A DNA stretch of 64,000 nucleotides, taken from the NCBI RefSeq assembly GCF_029626265.1, contig NZ_JARUBN010000001.1:5645001-5709000 (forward strand), in the 5' to 3' direction. Source of the DNA: Micromonospora sp. WMMD1102. GTDB taxonomy: Bacteria > Actinomycetota > Actinomycetes > Mycobacteriales > Micromonosporaceae. Numbering within the stretch: position 1 is the first letter of the stretch; each line of letters starts with the position of its first letter. This document shows positions 1-8,046 of the stretch, piece by piece. Below the pieces are notes generated by a model. The model saw nothing but the letters and a program-made list of their open reading frames with translations, was not told the DNA's origin and ran no database searches. The translations under genes and the position numbers were made by a program.

Positions 1-2
1 CG

Positions 3-182
3 GCCAGCTATCGGGAGATCGCGCAGCGGCTGGGCATGCCGATCGGCAGCATCGGCCCCTCGCAGGCGCGCTGCCTGCGGAAGCTGCGCGACTCCCCCGC
101 GCTCGCCGCGTACGTCGGGTCGTCCTCGGACGCCGAGGGGAACGGAGGTGACCGGAATGGGGCAGTGGCCGCCGGTCGATGA
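3..182 (+). CDS. Sigma-70 family RNA polymerase sigma factor, C-terminal part (cut by window edge)
   Basis: Only the last 59 codons lie in the window. They encode a helix-turn-helix typical of sigma region 4, which contacts the -35 element: YREIAQRLGMPIGSIGPSQA followed by RCLRKLRDSPALAAY. The 'IAxRLGxPxGSIGPxxxRCLxxLR' pattern is characteristic of ECF-type sigma factors. The gene ends TGA at 180-182 and overlaps the next gene by 26 bases, which suggests translational coupling. The N-terminal region 2 is outside the window, so the exact subfamily cannot be given. Confidence 0.8.
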   Translation, partial: ASYREIAQRLGMPIGSIGPSQARCLRKLRDSPALAAYVGSSSDAEGNGGDRNGAVAAGR

Positions 183-624
183 CGACGCCCTGCTGCGCGA
201 GCTGGGTACGGCCCTGCGGGAGGCGGGACCGCCGCCGGAGCAGGAGTTCCTGTCCGCCGGCTTCGCGGCGCTGCGTTGGCGGGCCCTGGACGTCGAACTG
301 GCCATCGCCGAGCTGACCTTCGACTCGGCCTGCGACCTCGAACCCGCCGGGCTCACCCGGTCCGCCGGCTCCGACCGGGCCCTGGCCTTCCACGCCGGTC
401 CGGTCGCCGTCGCGATCGAGGTGACCGCAAGCGGCATCGTCGGCCAGTTGTCGCCGGCCCGCGGTGGCCGGGTCGTCGCCCGTACCCCGCACGGCCCGTA
501 CGAGGAGGTGCCGGTGGATCCGGTCGGCTTCTTCTCGCTGGGTCCGCCGCCCGACGGTCCGGTCCAGCTGCACGCCCGCACCTCGGACTATTCGGTGGCG
601 ACCAGTTGGGTCTCGCTCCGCTGA
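157..624 (+). CDS. Hypothetical protein overlapping the upstream sigma factor
   Basis: This 155-residue protein has no motif I can name. I chose ATG 157 over the GTG at 148 because GGAGG at 144-148 then lies 8 bases upstream. The start lies inside the sigma gene, so the two are probably translated together. It has an acidic N-terminus, no signal peptide or membrane segment, and a C-terminal half rich in beta-type sequence (hydrophobic/Gly/Pro alternation, ending [13 protein letters not shown]). Small proteins cotranscribed with ECF sigma factors are often partners or targets, but no zinc-binding HxxxCxxC anti-sigma signature is visible. Function unknown. Confidence 0.75.
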   Translation: MGQWPPVDDDALLRELGTALREAGPPPEQEFLSAGFAALRWRALDVELAIAELTFDSACDLEPAGLTRSAGSDRALAFHAGPVAVAIEVTASGIVGQLSPARGGRVVARTPHGPYEEVPVDPVGFFSLGPPPDGPVQLHARTSDYSVATSWVSLR

Positions 625-754
625 CCCACCCCGCACCGCCGAGCGCCACGGGTACGGAACCCGGCCGGGAGCCGTAGCCCCCGGCCCAGCCGGCTTCCGC
701 GCCTGACCTGGCCCGACCGGCCCGACCGGGGCGACCGCCCATCCCGGTCGAGGG

Positions 755-1084
755 GTGGCGCCGGCGGCCCAGAGGTTTGCCCCTGGCCACCACCTGCCAC
801 AGACCAGCATCGGCCTCGCGTTCACTCTCGCCAGGTTTCTCGGCTTCCGCCGCTACTTTGACGACTGGATCACCATCACCACCCTCGCCGCTGACATCTG
901 CCGTCAGCTCGACGACCGACGCCGCGAAGGCGGGGCGCTGAACAACCTCGGCCTCGCCCTGGCCGAGGTGCGCCGGTTCGACGAGGCCATCACCGCCCAC
1001 ACCCAAGCCGCTGAGATCTACCGCCAGCTCGACGCCCGACACGGCGAAGGCGGGGCACTGAACAACCTCGGCATCGCCCTGCAG
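755..1084 (+). pseudogene. TPR-protein fragment (truncated gene)
   Basis: Two tetratricopeptide-like repeats are readable, with the units [20 protein letters not shown] and [14 protein letters not shown] joined by an [14 protein letters not shown] segment. This is the repeat type found at the C-termini of large actinobacterial NB-ARC/TPR regulators. There is no credible start codon or upstream domain, and the TPR match stops at about 1084. Beyond that point the opposite strand encodes a Tn3-family transposase fragment. The piece is a remnant joined to mobile-element DNA at a CTGCAG site (1079-1084). Confidence 0.65.
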
Positions 1085-1536
1085 CAGGTGCAGGGCGAGC
1101 ATGGAGATCTCCTGGGCCTCGCGGTCGGTGCCGGGCAGCTCGGCCTCGCGGCCGTAGTGGATGGCCAGGTTCGCCGACTTCCACTGCTCGACGACCTGCA
1201 ACCCTTCGTGGATCTCGCGGCGCAGGGCCGGGTCGGCGAGGTAGTCGGCGATGAACGCCGTCCGCACCGCCCTACCCAGTTCCTCGATCGCGGCGAGGTG
1301 GGGTGCTTCGGGCCGCGGCTATGGAACCGGCGCAGGATCTGCTCGGCCTCGGCGGTGCCGAGCTGCAACGCCCGCGCGTACTTGATCATCTGGTCGTACT
1401 GTTGGGTGATCAGATCCCAGTTGATCGCCCGGGTCAGGACCGGCTCCAGACCCGGGTACGCCGCGCCGTCGTGCGGGCGGTACAGCCGGGCGGAGCCGAT
1501 GTTCTTCAACCGCGGCAGCAGCCGGTAGCCGAGCAA
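1079..1536 (-). pseudogene. Tn3-family transposase fragment A (internal/C-terminal part, frameshifted)
   Basis: The minus strand encodes a stretch typical of the C-terminal catalytic region of Tn3-family transposases: LLPRLKNIGSARLYRP, then WDLITQQYDQMIKYARAL, then [20 protein letters not shown], and finally [11 protein letters not shown]. The two halves are in different frames, so there is a frameshift near 1270-1310. Roughly the first 800 residues expected for a Tn3 transposase are absent, and the reading ends exactly at CTGCAG (1079-1084). The residues that should follow (SALVLVNTRL...) are found on the plus strand from 3470, in the same phase relative to a second CTGCAG. See findings for the inversion model. 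Confidence 0.75.
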
Positions 1537-1569
1537 GTGCGCAGCCGGCTACCGCCGTTTTTTACAAGA

Positions 1570-1806
1570 TCAGGCGTCAAGGGCCAATTCGGACCAGTTG
1601 TCCTCGGGCCACCGCTCCTCGTCAGGGCTCCGGTCCGCCAAGGTGCAAAGCGCCTGAAGGATGGCATCAACGGTTGCCCACGTACGCGCCCGCCCGAGCC
1701 AAGCCAGCTCGGCCATGTGTGAGCACGAGATCGCCCCGGCAACGCCGGCGAGTACCACGACCGTGGCACCGGCCGCGACGGCGATCGCTCGATCGACGGT
1801 GCTCAT
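1570..1806 (-). pseudogene. DUF2637-like membrane protein remnant
   Basis: A 78-residue reading frame begins with a hydrophobic segment (AIAVAAGATVVVLAGVAGAI) followed by SCSHMAELAW. This resembles the N-terminus of DUF2637 proteins, spread-type membrane proteins common on actinobacterial conjugative plasmids and integrative elements. The rest of the family (several further membrane helices) is missing, and the sequence after 'AWLG' is unrelated. It is probably a truncated remnant. It lies 90 bp from a partial tRNA gene, a typical integration site for such elements. Family assignment is by motif resemblance only. Confidence 0.4.
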
Positions 1807-1894
1807 GGAGCACCACCACCGCGGACAGAAAGCGAAACGGTCGCCTCGATCACCAGTTGCCGTGGTGATTCAGACGACCGTGCCCATTTGCGGT

Positions 1895-1945
1895 GTGCCC
1901 CCGGCAGGATTCGAACCTGCGCTCCCGCCTCCGGAGGCGGGTGTC
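1895..1945 (-). other. 3' half of a tRNA-Arg(CCG)-like gene; probable attachment-site remnant
   Basis: Read on the minus strand, the sequence has an anticodon-arm-like palindrome (1924-1941) with CTCCGGA in the loop, a short variable region, a perfect T arm (GCAGG TTCGAAT CCTGC) and an acceptor 3' strand CGGGGGCA. The anticodon arm has one extra base (8-nt loop if the CCCGC/GCGGG stem forms). Upstream sequence does not supply a D arm or the 5' acceptor strand. It is therefore not a functional tRNA. Half-tRNA copies running from the anticodon loop to the 3' end are what tyrosine-integrase elements leave at their borders, so I read it as an att scar. Confidence 0.55.
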
Positions 1946-2109
1946 GCTGTCGGTCTAAGCTTGGCCTCTGACCTGCGTCTTTGCAGGCCGCGTCTAGCCG
2001 AGCCTTGGAAGCTTGGCCGCCTGTTTGCCGGACGACTGCACGTCTGTGGTCCTGTGTGTAGCCGGCTCCCGATTGCGGGTTCGGGGGGCCATCTAGATAC
2101 AGTCAGGCG

Positions 2110-2856
2110 GTGAATCTGGACGAGGCGTTAGCCTTGCTGCGTCGGTCGGAGGAGCGCTTCGCCGACAACGACCCGGATCCGCTCTGGGATAACCCGCCTT
2201 GGTACGACGGGTACGTCAACTCGTCGCCTGAGGAGCAGGCGCGACTTCGAGATGCCGCCGAGTCGCTCGCGACGGCAGGCGACCGGCGGTACCCGTATGC
2301 CTGGGAGCTGCTGAGGTCTGCCGTGATCGAGCCCGATAGGTTGGGCCGCCTGCTGCACTTCTATCTGGATCGCCGACTCGATGATGGCTCGAAAGTTTCT
2401 TCCCTTTTGGGGGGCCTCTACGACCGGCTTGGTGCCGCCGATCAGGACCGGCTGCAGCGCGTCTTCGTGGCCCGACCGGACCGGCATCTGAGCGTGGGTG
2501 TGGGGGTTCTGAAGCATCGGCCCGTCGGTGAGGCGTGGGACGCGCTGGCGGCCTACACGCTGGCGTGCAACGACCCCGCCGAGCTCGCCAAGATCGGTCG
2601 CCGGCTTTGGGACGTCGACGATAGCCTGGTGATCCTTCCGCGCCGTGACGGTCGTCGCCTCGCGTACCGGCGCGTTTGTGCCTTCTACGAGCTCGTGCGA
2701 GGCAAATCCAAGTCCGTTCTTGAGTTGACAGCCTCGCACGTGACGCTAAACCACGAGGAGTTTTGCGCACGGGTCGGTCTGATCAAGGGCACCGAACTGA
2801 CCAGCGAGGGCTCGGGCAACCCGGTATGTCACACGTGCCAGCGATCGCCTCGATAG
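2110..2856 (+). CDS. Hypothetical protein, 248 aa
   Basis: Intact reading frame starting GTG at 2110. The protein is acidic, with aromatic-rich segments (WDNPPWYDGYVN) and alternating helical stretches. No signal peptide, membrane segment or catalytic motif is recognised. It sits inside the mobile-element scar between the tRNA remnant and a truncated DUF3800 gene, and its 3' end overlaps that convergent gene by 28 bp. Its GC content is lower than that of the neighbouring chromosome, consistent with acquisition by transfer. The mostly helical character would allow a HEAT-like fold, but this is a guess; function unknown. Confidence 0.6.
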   Translation: MNLDEALALLRRSEERFADNDPDPLWDNPPWYDGYVNSSPEEQARLRDAAESLATAGDRRYPYAWELLRSAVIEPDRLGRLLHFYLDRRLDDGSKVSSLLGGLYDRLGAADQDRLQRVFVARPDRHLSVGVGVLKHRPVGEAWDALAAYTLACNDPAELAKIGRRLWDVDDSLVILPRRDGRRLAYRRVCAFYELVRGKSKSVLELTASHVTLNHEEFCARVGLIKGTELTSEGSGNPVCHTCQRSPR

Positions 2857-3401
2857 CAACCCGGCGATAGCCGGGTTCGAGGCCGTCGCACGCGGTCCGT
2901 CTCGACCACCGTCTGCATCCGCCGGTGCAGGAAGGTCACTAGGTCGACCGCTTGAACCAGCCGAGAGCTGTGTGACGGGGCGAAGTGCAGCGTGTCGACG
3001 ATACGGTTGATCTGCCGTGAGCGGTACCCGCCGGTGCCGTCCTCCCGGTAGCGGGTCAGGTCCGCGCGGTGTGCCGCCTGGTTGTCGACCTCGTCGGCGA
3101 TGACCAGCGCGAGCTGTTCTTCCTTCGCGGCGAAGGCGTCGACGCGCTCCAGGACGTGCGACAGAACGACCTCGTGCGCCGGCTTGGGCTGGACGTACCG
3201 CTGGGTCAGGCCGTGCCGGTTCACACCGCGCAGGATGATCGTGACGTCGTGCGCGCCGATCGCCTTCAACGCCTGGTTGTAGACCGCGATCCGGACCCGG
3301 GGCGGCACTCCCGACCAGCCCAGCTCCCCGTGGAACATGTCGTAGCCGTGCATCTCCGCGTCGACGGGCACGCCATGGACCTTCGCCACGTCGGCCGCCA
3401 C
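2829..3401 (-). pseudogene. DUF3800 domain protein, N-terminally truncated
   Basis: The protein reads as the later part of a DUF3800 (RNase H-like fold) protein: EMHGYDMFHGELGW, then LALVIADEVDN with conserved acidic residues, then GYRSRQINRIVDTLHFAPSH and SSRLVQAVDLVTFLHRR near the end. The expected first strand with the DE(S/T)G motif is absent. Reading upstream from GTG 3401 continues in frame only to about 3419, then hits foreign sequence that leads to the CTGCAG junction at 3470. DUF3800 genes often travel with mobile elements and defence loci. The 5' end was probably lost in the rearrangement. Confidence 0.6.
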
Positions 3402-3469
3402 AGCATCGAGCGCGCTACCACTCCTGCCCAGCCTCGCCGCCGTCAGGATGTGCAGGTGTTGAGCATCGT

Positions 3470-3706
3470 CTGCAGTCGGCGCTGGTCCTGGTCAACACCC
3501 GCCTGGTCGACCGGGTCCTCGACGATGCGGACTTCGCCGGCCGGCTCACTGCCAACGATCTGCGCGGCCTGACCCCGTTGTTCTGGTCCAACGTGGCGCT
3601 GCACGGCACGTTCGAACTCGACCTCGACAAGCGCATCGACTACGGCCGCGCCGCCGCCGCGACACCCGGATCCGGCTCGCCGCCCCCGGCGACGAGCCGG
3701 CCGTGA
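3470..3706 (+). pseudogene. Tn3-family transposase fragment B (extreme C-terminus)
   Basis: From CTGCAG at 3470-3475 the plus strand reads LQSALVLVNTRLVDRVLDDA, then FAGRLTANDLRGLTPLFW and HGTFELDLDKRIDYG. This is the C-terminal end of a Tn3-family transposase. The preceding codons (GVEHR) do not match the family. The missing upstream part (ending ...LALHLLQ) is on the minus strand at 1079-1536 and ends at another CTGCAG in the same reading phase. The frame closes with TGA at 3704-3706 after a divergent tail. Confidence 0.75.
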
Positions 3707-3950
3707 CCCACCTGCTGAACCTGGCCGACGGCATGGGCCTGGACCCGCCGTCGAGCGATTCATCGCCGAGGGCACTGTGGCCGCCACCCTGCTGATTGGG
3801 CCGCGGCACGGCACGTCGGAAATGCTGCGCGAGCGTCTGGACCGCACCATCGCCGCGGCGGTGCCCGTCGACGTTGGAGGCGCACGGCATCTGCCGCGGC
3901 GAGTTTTGCTCGGTTCGTGTCGGGCCCTGCTGGCCGGCCGCGAAAACGGG
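3661..3950 (+). pseudogene. Broken GNAT-like acetyltransferase
   Basis: Three consecutive pieces in three frames read like one damaged gene. The first is DTRIRLAAPGDEPAVTHLLN, resembling the first strand and helix of a GNAT domain. The second, after a frame change near 3750, is RFIAEGTVAATLLIGPRHG with SEMLRERLDRTIAAAVPVD. The third, after another change, is HGICRGEFCSVRVG, stopped at about 3950. At least two frameshifts are needed. It follows directly on the transposase tail. The family call is tentative because no acetyl-CoA binding motif (R/QxxGxG/A) is intact. Confidence 0.35.
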
Positions 3951-3985
3951 GTGACGGGTTCGGGGGTTCGCACGATGATCGCTGC

Positions 3986-4428
3986 GTGGTCGGGATTCAG
4001 GATGGCGGCGGTGAGGACGCATCGACGTCGGGTCTGGCGCGTTCGCGCGGCTTGGCGGTGGCGTTGGCCGTTGAGTTGTCAGACGCTGCGTGGGTGCTCG
4101 TCGACGACGCCGAGGGTGGGTTCGTCGTTGATGTTGTTCCTCGCAGGGTGGGCGCTCGCCGGGTGAGCTGGGGGGACTTTGGCGTCGGGATCGTCGTTCA
4201 GGTCGGTGACTTTGGCGGTCGCTGGGAGCTCGGCGGTGACGAGGAGGATGTGGCGTACCTGGAGGACATTGTCAGGTCGGTGGTGGCCGGTCGGGTCGTG
4301 GAGATTTTCGGGGTACGCCGTTCTCGGGTTGTCGTGATCCTCGCTGACGGCACCAGGGAGGTCGAGACGGGTTACGAGGGCCCGGCGGGCTGTCTGCCGA
4401 TGCCGCTTTGGCCGCGCTGGTCAAGGCG
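3986..4428 (+). pseudogene. Hypothetical gene interrupted at its 3' end by the IS4-family element
   Basis: A reading frame encodes VVGIQDGGGEDASTSG, then ELSDAAWVLVDDAEGGFVVD, and ends ADGTREVETGYEGPAGCLPM followed by PLWPRWSRR at the insertion point. The hydrophobic/acidic alternation suggests a compact alpha/beta protein, but no family is recognised. The IS element begins at about 4429 and supplies an artificial stop, so the native C-terminus is lost. The start is uncertain: GTG 3986 is one candidate, and the frame stays open upstream to 3917. The matching 3' end was not found on the other side of the IS. Confidence 0.4.
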
Positions 4429-4449
4429 CAATGCCGTCAACTTAGCGTG
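4429..4449 (+). repeat. IS left terminal inverted repeat
   Basis: 21 bp, reading CAATGCCGTCAACTTAGCG then TG; pairs with 5939-5959 with three mismatches. The transposase stop codon (minus strand, 4437-4439) lies within it. Confidence 0.75.
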
Positions 4450-5922
4450 TCTGGCCTGGTCAGGATCCACAGTCTGATCGTCGTGCGGGGTGGTAGGGGT
4501 TTCTTGTAGTCGTCGGTCTGGCGGGGGTAGCGGCGGCCGGGTTGTCGTTGCTGGCGGGCGAAGCTGCGGTTGCGGGGTGTGGCGGGTAGCAGGTTGCGTT
4601 CGTCGGTGATTTCGTAGATGACGTCGTTGACCAGGTCGGTGAGGTCGTCAGGGGGAAAAGGCCGCGTCGTCACTGACGTGACGCGCGGCTGCTTGAAGGG
4701 TGCGGGTGAACGATATGCGGTCGGGGTCGAGGTCGGCGTGCTCGGCACCGGCCACGATCAGCGCGCGGATGGCCTGGTAGACGCAGAGCAGTGCGTAGAC
4801 CTCCTGGTAGACCAGGTCCGGGCGGCCGGAGCGCAGCACGACCTCGGCACCGCCGCGTAGCCGGGTTTCCACATCACCGATCGCGGTTTCCAGGGTCCAC
4901 CGTTCGTGGTAGAGCTCGGGGAAGTCGCCCAGGGGGTAGACGTCCGGGTCTAGCAGGGTGGTGACCAGGCAGAACAGCTCGCTGACCTCCCGGTTGCCGT
5001 GCTCGTCCGGCTCGGATTCCACCGTGTACTCGATCACCCGTACCGGGATGCCGGGGAACTGCTCAGGCGGCACCTTCGTCTTGCGGCGGCGCAGCCGGCG
5101 GGCCTGCTGCGGGTCGGCGATCCTCGATACATACGAACCGTCGGCCAGGACCTGCAGCACCGGCAGATCGATTCCGGCCTCGACCCGCAGTACCGCGTGC
5201 GCGTCGGCCGCCAGGATCGCGGTCAGGTCTTCATGCGACAGGAAATTCCGGTCAGCAACGACCACGTCCCCGCGGCCCAGCCGCGGCCACAGCGTGCGGG
5301 CCAGGGTCTGCTCCCCGGTAGCCAGCACATCCACACCGGCGCCTTGCAGGCAACGGGTACCGATCTCGGCCAGAGCCACCACCCGGACCTGCGGATACCC
5401 CACCTGCCCGGCCGCGTTCGAGGGCATCCCGAAATGCGCCACGTTCTCCGGCGTGCGGGCCACGTTCACGGTGAACCCGTCGGCGGCCAGCTTGCGCAGC
5501 CCGTGGAAGTACGCCCACGGTGCGGCCCGCGCATCGGCCACCATCGGCCGCATCGAGGTCGCCAGCACCCCGCTCATCGCGTCTGGCCCCAACCGCACCC
5601 TCGCCTTGGCCAACGCGGCCGCCGACGGCTGCATACCCACCTGCCGACGCGACCGGTACCGCCGCGCCCACGACAACCCGCCGAGCAGCTTGTTCCACAC
5701 CTCCGCATACGCGCTGTCGAGGAACAACACACACGCCATCACGTAGTACGCCATCAACCGGGCCGGCAACAGCCGATGCCGCCGCTCCCGCGCGTCCCAC
5801 CGCTCGATCGCCAGATCCACCAACTCCGGCGGAAACGCCGCCGTCAACACCCCGATCCCCACCAAATCCGGCAACCGCGTCTGCAACCCAGTCTTGACCT
5901 GACCAGCCCTCGCCACGACCAC
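4437..5922 (-). pseudogene. IS4-family transposase, frameshifted near its C-terminus
   Basis: DDE transposase of the IS4 group with its N-terminal domain (LPDLVGIGVLTAAFPPELVD...) and a DDE_Tnp_1 catalytic core. VVVADRNFLS carries a catalytic Asp, and YHERWTLETAIGDVE corresponds to the Y-(2)-R-(3)-E-(6)-K signature, but with Glu where the final Lys is expected. ATG 5922 begins an intact frame of 424 residues to a stop at 4648. The natural ending (DDLTDLVNDVIYEITDERN ... RPDTLS) continues in another frame to 4437. The shift is at a TTTTCCCCC run near 4657-4666. This could be a mutation, a sequencing error or recoding, though recoding is not usual for IS4. Confidence 0.75.
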
Positions 5923-5938
5923 AGATCATAGACCGACC

Positions 5939-5959
5939 CACACTAAGTTAACGCCATTG
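5939..5959 (-). repeat. IS right terminal inverted repeat
   Basis: 21 bp; its reverse complement CAATGGCGTTAACTTAGTG then TG matches the left repeat at 18 of 21 positions. Confidence 0.75.
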
Positions 5960-6208
5960 GCCCAGAGGTGCGGCCGTACATGAGGATCGTCGAGCTCCGT
6001 TGATACAAAATCGCGGGTAATTCTTCCGCCTCACATTCCACCTTATTCGAGAATTACTCCGTCCCCGGCATATGCGGGCACGCGCGGCAATCGAATTCTT
6101 CGCCTGTTCCATCGACTCCGGACACTGATTAGAGTCATTATGCCGGCAACCGAGGGAGCGCGCCCTTCACTCTCGTCGCCCCAGTGTCCCCGAAGAGAAG
6201 GAACCCGC

Positions 6209-7246
6209 ATGAGTACTGCGAGTACACGCCTGTTCCGAACTCCCATCGTGTTGTTCGGCGCGGTACTGGCGGCGCTGCTGACCGTCTCGACGAGCAGCGC
6301 CGCCCTGGGTGGCGACATCGCCGACGGGTCGAAGGCCGGCGCGACGGTCTCCGCGCGTACCGACGCGTTCATGCAGGACATCGCGTCGGATGTCGGGAAC
6401 GAGCCGGACGGGGCGATCTATTCGTCCTTCTTCAACAGCCCGGACGTCAAGATCTGCCCCAGCGGAATCGAGTGCGCCTCGCACACGAACCCGGTCGTCG
6501 GATCGACCAGCCACATCTTCGTCAAGCTCCGGAACCCCGGCCCGTACGGCTCGGGGACCAGCTCCGGCACGTTGCGCGCGTACTACACCACCTCGGGTGG
6601 CGCGGCGAACTGGCCGGCGCACTGGACCCCGATCGGCTCGAGGAGCCTGCCGGTGACGCCCGGTGAGACGGTCACCTCGATCGAGTGGTCGAACGTGCCG
6701 TCCATCGGTCACTTCTGCCTGCTGCTCCGCTGGGAGTCCGAGACCGACCCGATGAACTTCGAGGGCACGGCGACGTCCGTCAACACGCAGTACAACAACA
6801 ACATCGTCTGGAAGAACGCCAACACCGTTCCGGCCGCACCGGGCGGGCCGCCGGTGGACCGGCCGTACGCGCTGGCCAACGCACTGCCGGTGCCGGCGGA
6901 CTTCGACCTCGTGTTCCGGCCGGCGGAGCAGGTGAAGCCGGGCGTACGGGTCGTGGTCGACCTCGGCCCGGAGCTCTTCGAGCGCTGGGTGCGGGGCGGC
7001 CGAGGGGGCGAGGGCGTCCGGGTGGTCGGCCGGAGCCAGCTGGAGGTCGACCCGGCCGGGGCGCAGATCAGGGGCATCCTGATCGATCCGGAGGAGCGGC
7101 CGGTCGTCAGGTTGAGCTTCGCTGCCGGCGAGGCGGCGCAGAAACCGTACGTACTCCAGGTGTTGCAGATCGGTCCGGCCCGTGAACTCGGCGAGAAGTT
7201 CGTGCTGGGCGGGGTGGACTACACCATCGTGGCGGCCCGGGGCTGA
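6209..7246 (+). CDS. Secreted protein of unknown function, 345 aa
   Basis: I chose ATG 6209 because AGAAGGAA at 6195-6202 is a good ribosome-binding site. An N-terminal secretion signal follows directly: Arg, then the hydrophobic run IVLFGAVLAALLTVSTSSAA, with likely cleavage near residue 32-35. The mature part has a CARDB/Ig-like beta domain (HIFVKLRNPGPYGSG...; residues about 80-210) with cysteines at CPSGIEC and GHFCLLLRW, and a C-terminal domain with VVVDLGPELFERWV and VVGRSQLEVDP. The AT-rich 5' leader (5990-6140) separates it from the IS. A hairpin at 7266-7300 ends the unit. The specific role is unknown. Confidence 0.75.
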   Translation: MSTASTRLFRTPIVLFGAVLAALLTVSTSSAALGGDIADGSKAGATVSARTDAFMQDIASDVGNEPDGAIYSSFFNSPDVKICPSGIECASHTNPVVGSTSHIFVKLRNPGPYGSGTSSGTLRAYYTTSGGAANWPAHWTPIGSRSLPVTPGETVTSIEWSNVPSIGHFCLLLRWESETDPMNFEGTATSVNTQYNNNIVWKNANTVPAAPGGPPVDRPYALANALPVPADFDLVFRPAEQVKPGVRVVVDLGPELFERWVRGGRGGEGVRVVGRSQLEVDPAGAQIRGILIDPEERPVVRLSFAAGEAAQKPYVLQVLQIGPARELGEKFVLGGVDYTIVAARG

Positions 7247-7265
7247 CGGCTGTGCCGTGGGGGGT

Positions 7266-7300
7266 GCTGGTGGGCCGGGAACGCATCCCGGCCCACCAGC
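7266..7300 (+). terminator. Hairpin terminator after the secreted-protein gene
   Basis: Perfect 15-bp stem GCTGGTGGGCCGGGA (7266-7280) / TCCCGGCCCACCAGC (7286-7300) with the loop ACGCA. There is no T tract, as is common in high-GC actinobacteria. It starts 20 bases after the stop codon. Confidence 0.7.
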
Positions 7301-7354
7301 CCGGCAGCACAGGCCCAGCAGCACAGCGTTCCCGGCCGTGGCACGCTGACCGGC

Positions 7355-7969
7355 ATGAGGATCTACGCCGATCGCTTTCCGACCGCCACCCGCCAATTCC
7401 TCACCGACCTGCTCGTCGTCGCCTGGGTCTACCTCTGGGTCCGGGCCGCGATGTGGCTGCACGACCTGGTGCAGAAACTCGCCGTACCCGGACAGAAGCT
7501 GGAGGGGGCCGGCGGTGGGCTGGCCGACAACCTGGCGGACGCGGGCGGCAAGGTCGGCCGGGTGCCGGTGGTCGGCGACGACCTGACCGAGCCGTTCGAG
7601 AAGGCCGCCGGGGCGGCGCGGGCGATGGCCGACGCCGGCCGGGACCAGCAGGAGCTGGTCGGCGAACTGGCGCTGGCGCTCTCGCTGGCCCTGCTGGTGT
7701 TTCCGCTCGGGGTGGTGCTGCTGGGGTGGCTGCCGCTGCGGGTCCGCTGGATGCGGCGCGCGGGTGCGGCCCGGGCGCTCCGGTCGGCACCGGCCGGACG
7801 GGATCTGCTGGCGCTGCGGGCGCTGGCGAACCAGCCGCTCCGCAAGCTCACCCGGATCGACCCGGACGTGGCGCAGGCGTGGCGGCGGGGTGACACCGAG
7901 GCGGTGGAGGCGCTGGCCGCGCTGGAACTGCGGGCACTCGGGCTACGGTCCGCCCCGGTACGCCGATGA
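7355..7969 (+). CDS. Membrane protein, 204 aa
   Basis: One hydrophobic helix lies near the N-terminus (FLTDLLVVAWVYLWVRAAMW, residues about 16-35) and a second in the middle (LALALSLALLVFPLGVVLLG, about 107-126). They flank a Gly/Ala-rich loop (GAGGGLADNLADAGGKVGRV). The C-terminal third is soluble and helical, rich in Arg and Leu (ALRALANQPLRKLTRIDPD). The two-helix arrangement with a long connecting loop is common among actinobacterial proteins of unknown role, and I cannot name a family. The gene stands alone between a terminator and an XRE regulator. Confidence 0.7.
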   Translation: MRIYADRFPTATRQFLTDLLVVAWVYLWVRAAMWLHDLVQKLAVPGQKLEGAGGGLADNLADAGGKVGRVPVVGDDLTEPFEKAAGAARAMADAGRDQQELVGELALALSLALLVFPLGVVLLGWLPLRVRWMRRAGAARALRSAPAGRDLLALRALANQPLRKLTRIDPDVAQAWRRGDTEAVEALAALELRALGLRSAPVRR

Positions 7970-8046
7970 CGTCTCGGACGCGGCGCCGACGCCTTCGACT
8001 CTGACCAAACCGAACGAAGACCTACCAAGCGGAAGGACGAACAGTC

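Larger units (their letters stand above)
4429..5959. mobile_element. IS4-family insertion sequence, about 1.53 kb
   Basis: The element is bounded by 21-bp imperfect inverted repeats, left 4429-4449 and right 5939-5959, which match at 18 of 21 positions and share the core AACTTAG. It contains one transposase gene on the minus strand spanning nearly its whole length, whose stop codon lies inside the left repeat. No convincing target-site duplication flanks the repeats (AAGGCG on the left, GCCCAGAGG on the right). The element may be old or one flank rearranged. The transposase frame is interrupted once, so it may no longer move by itself. Confidence 0.8.
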
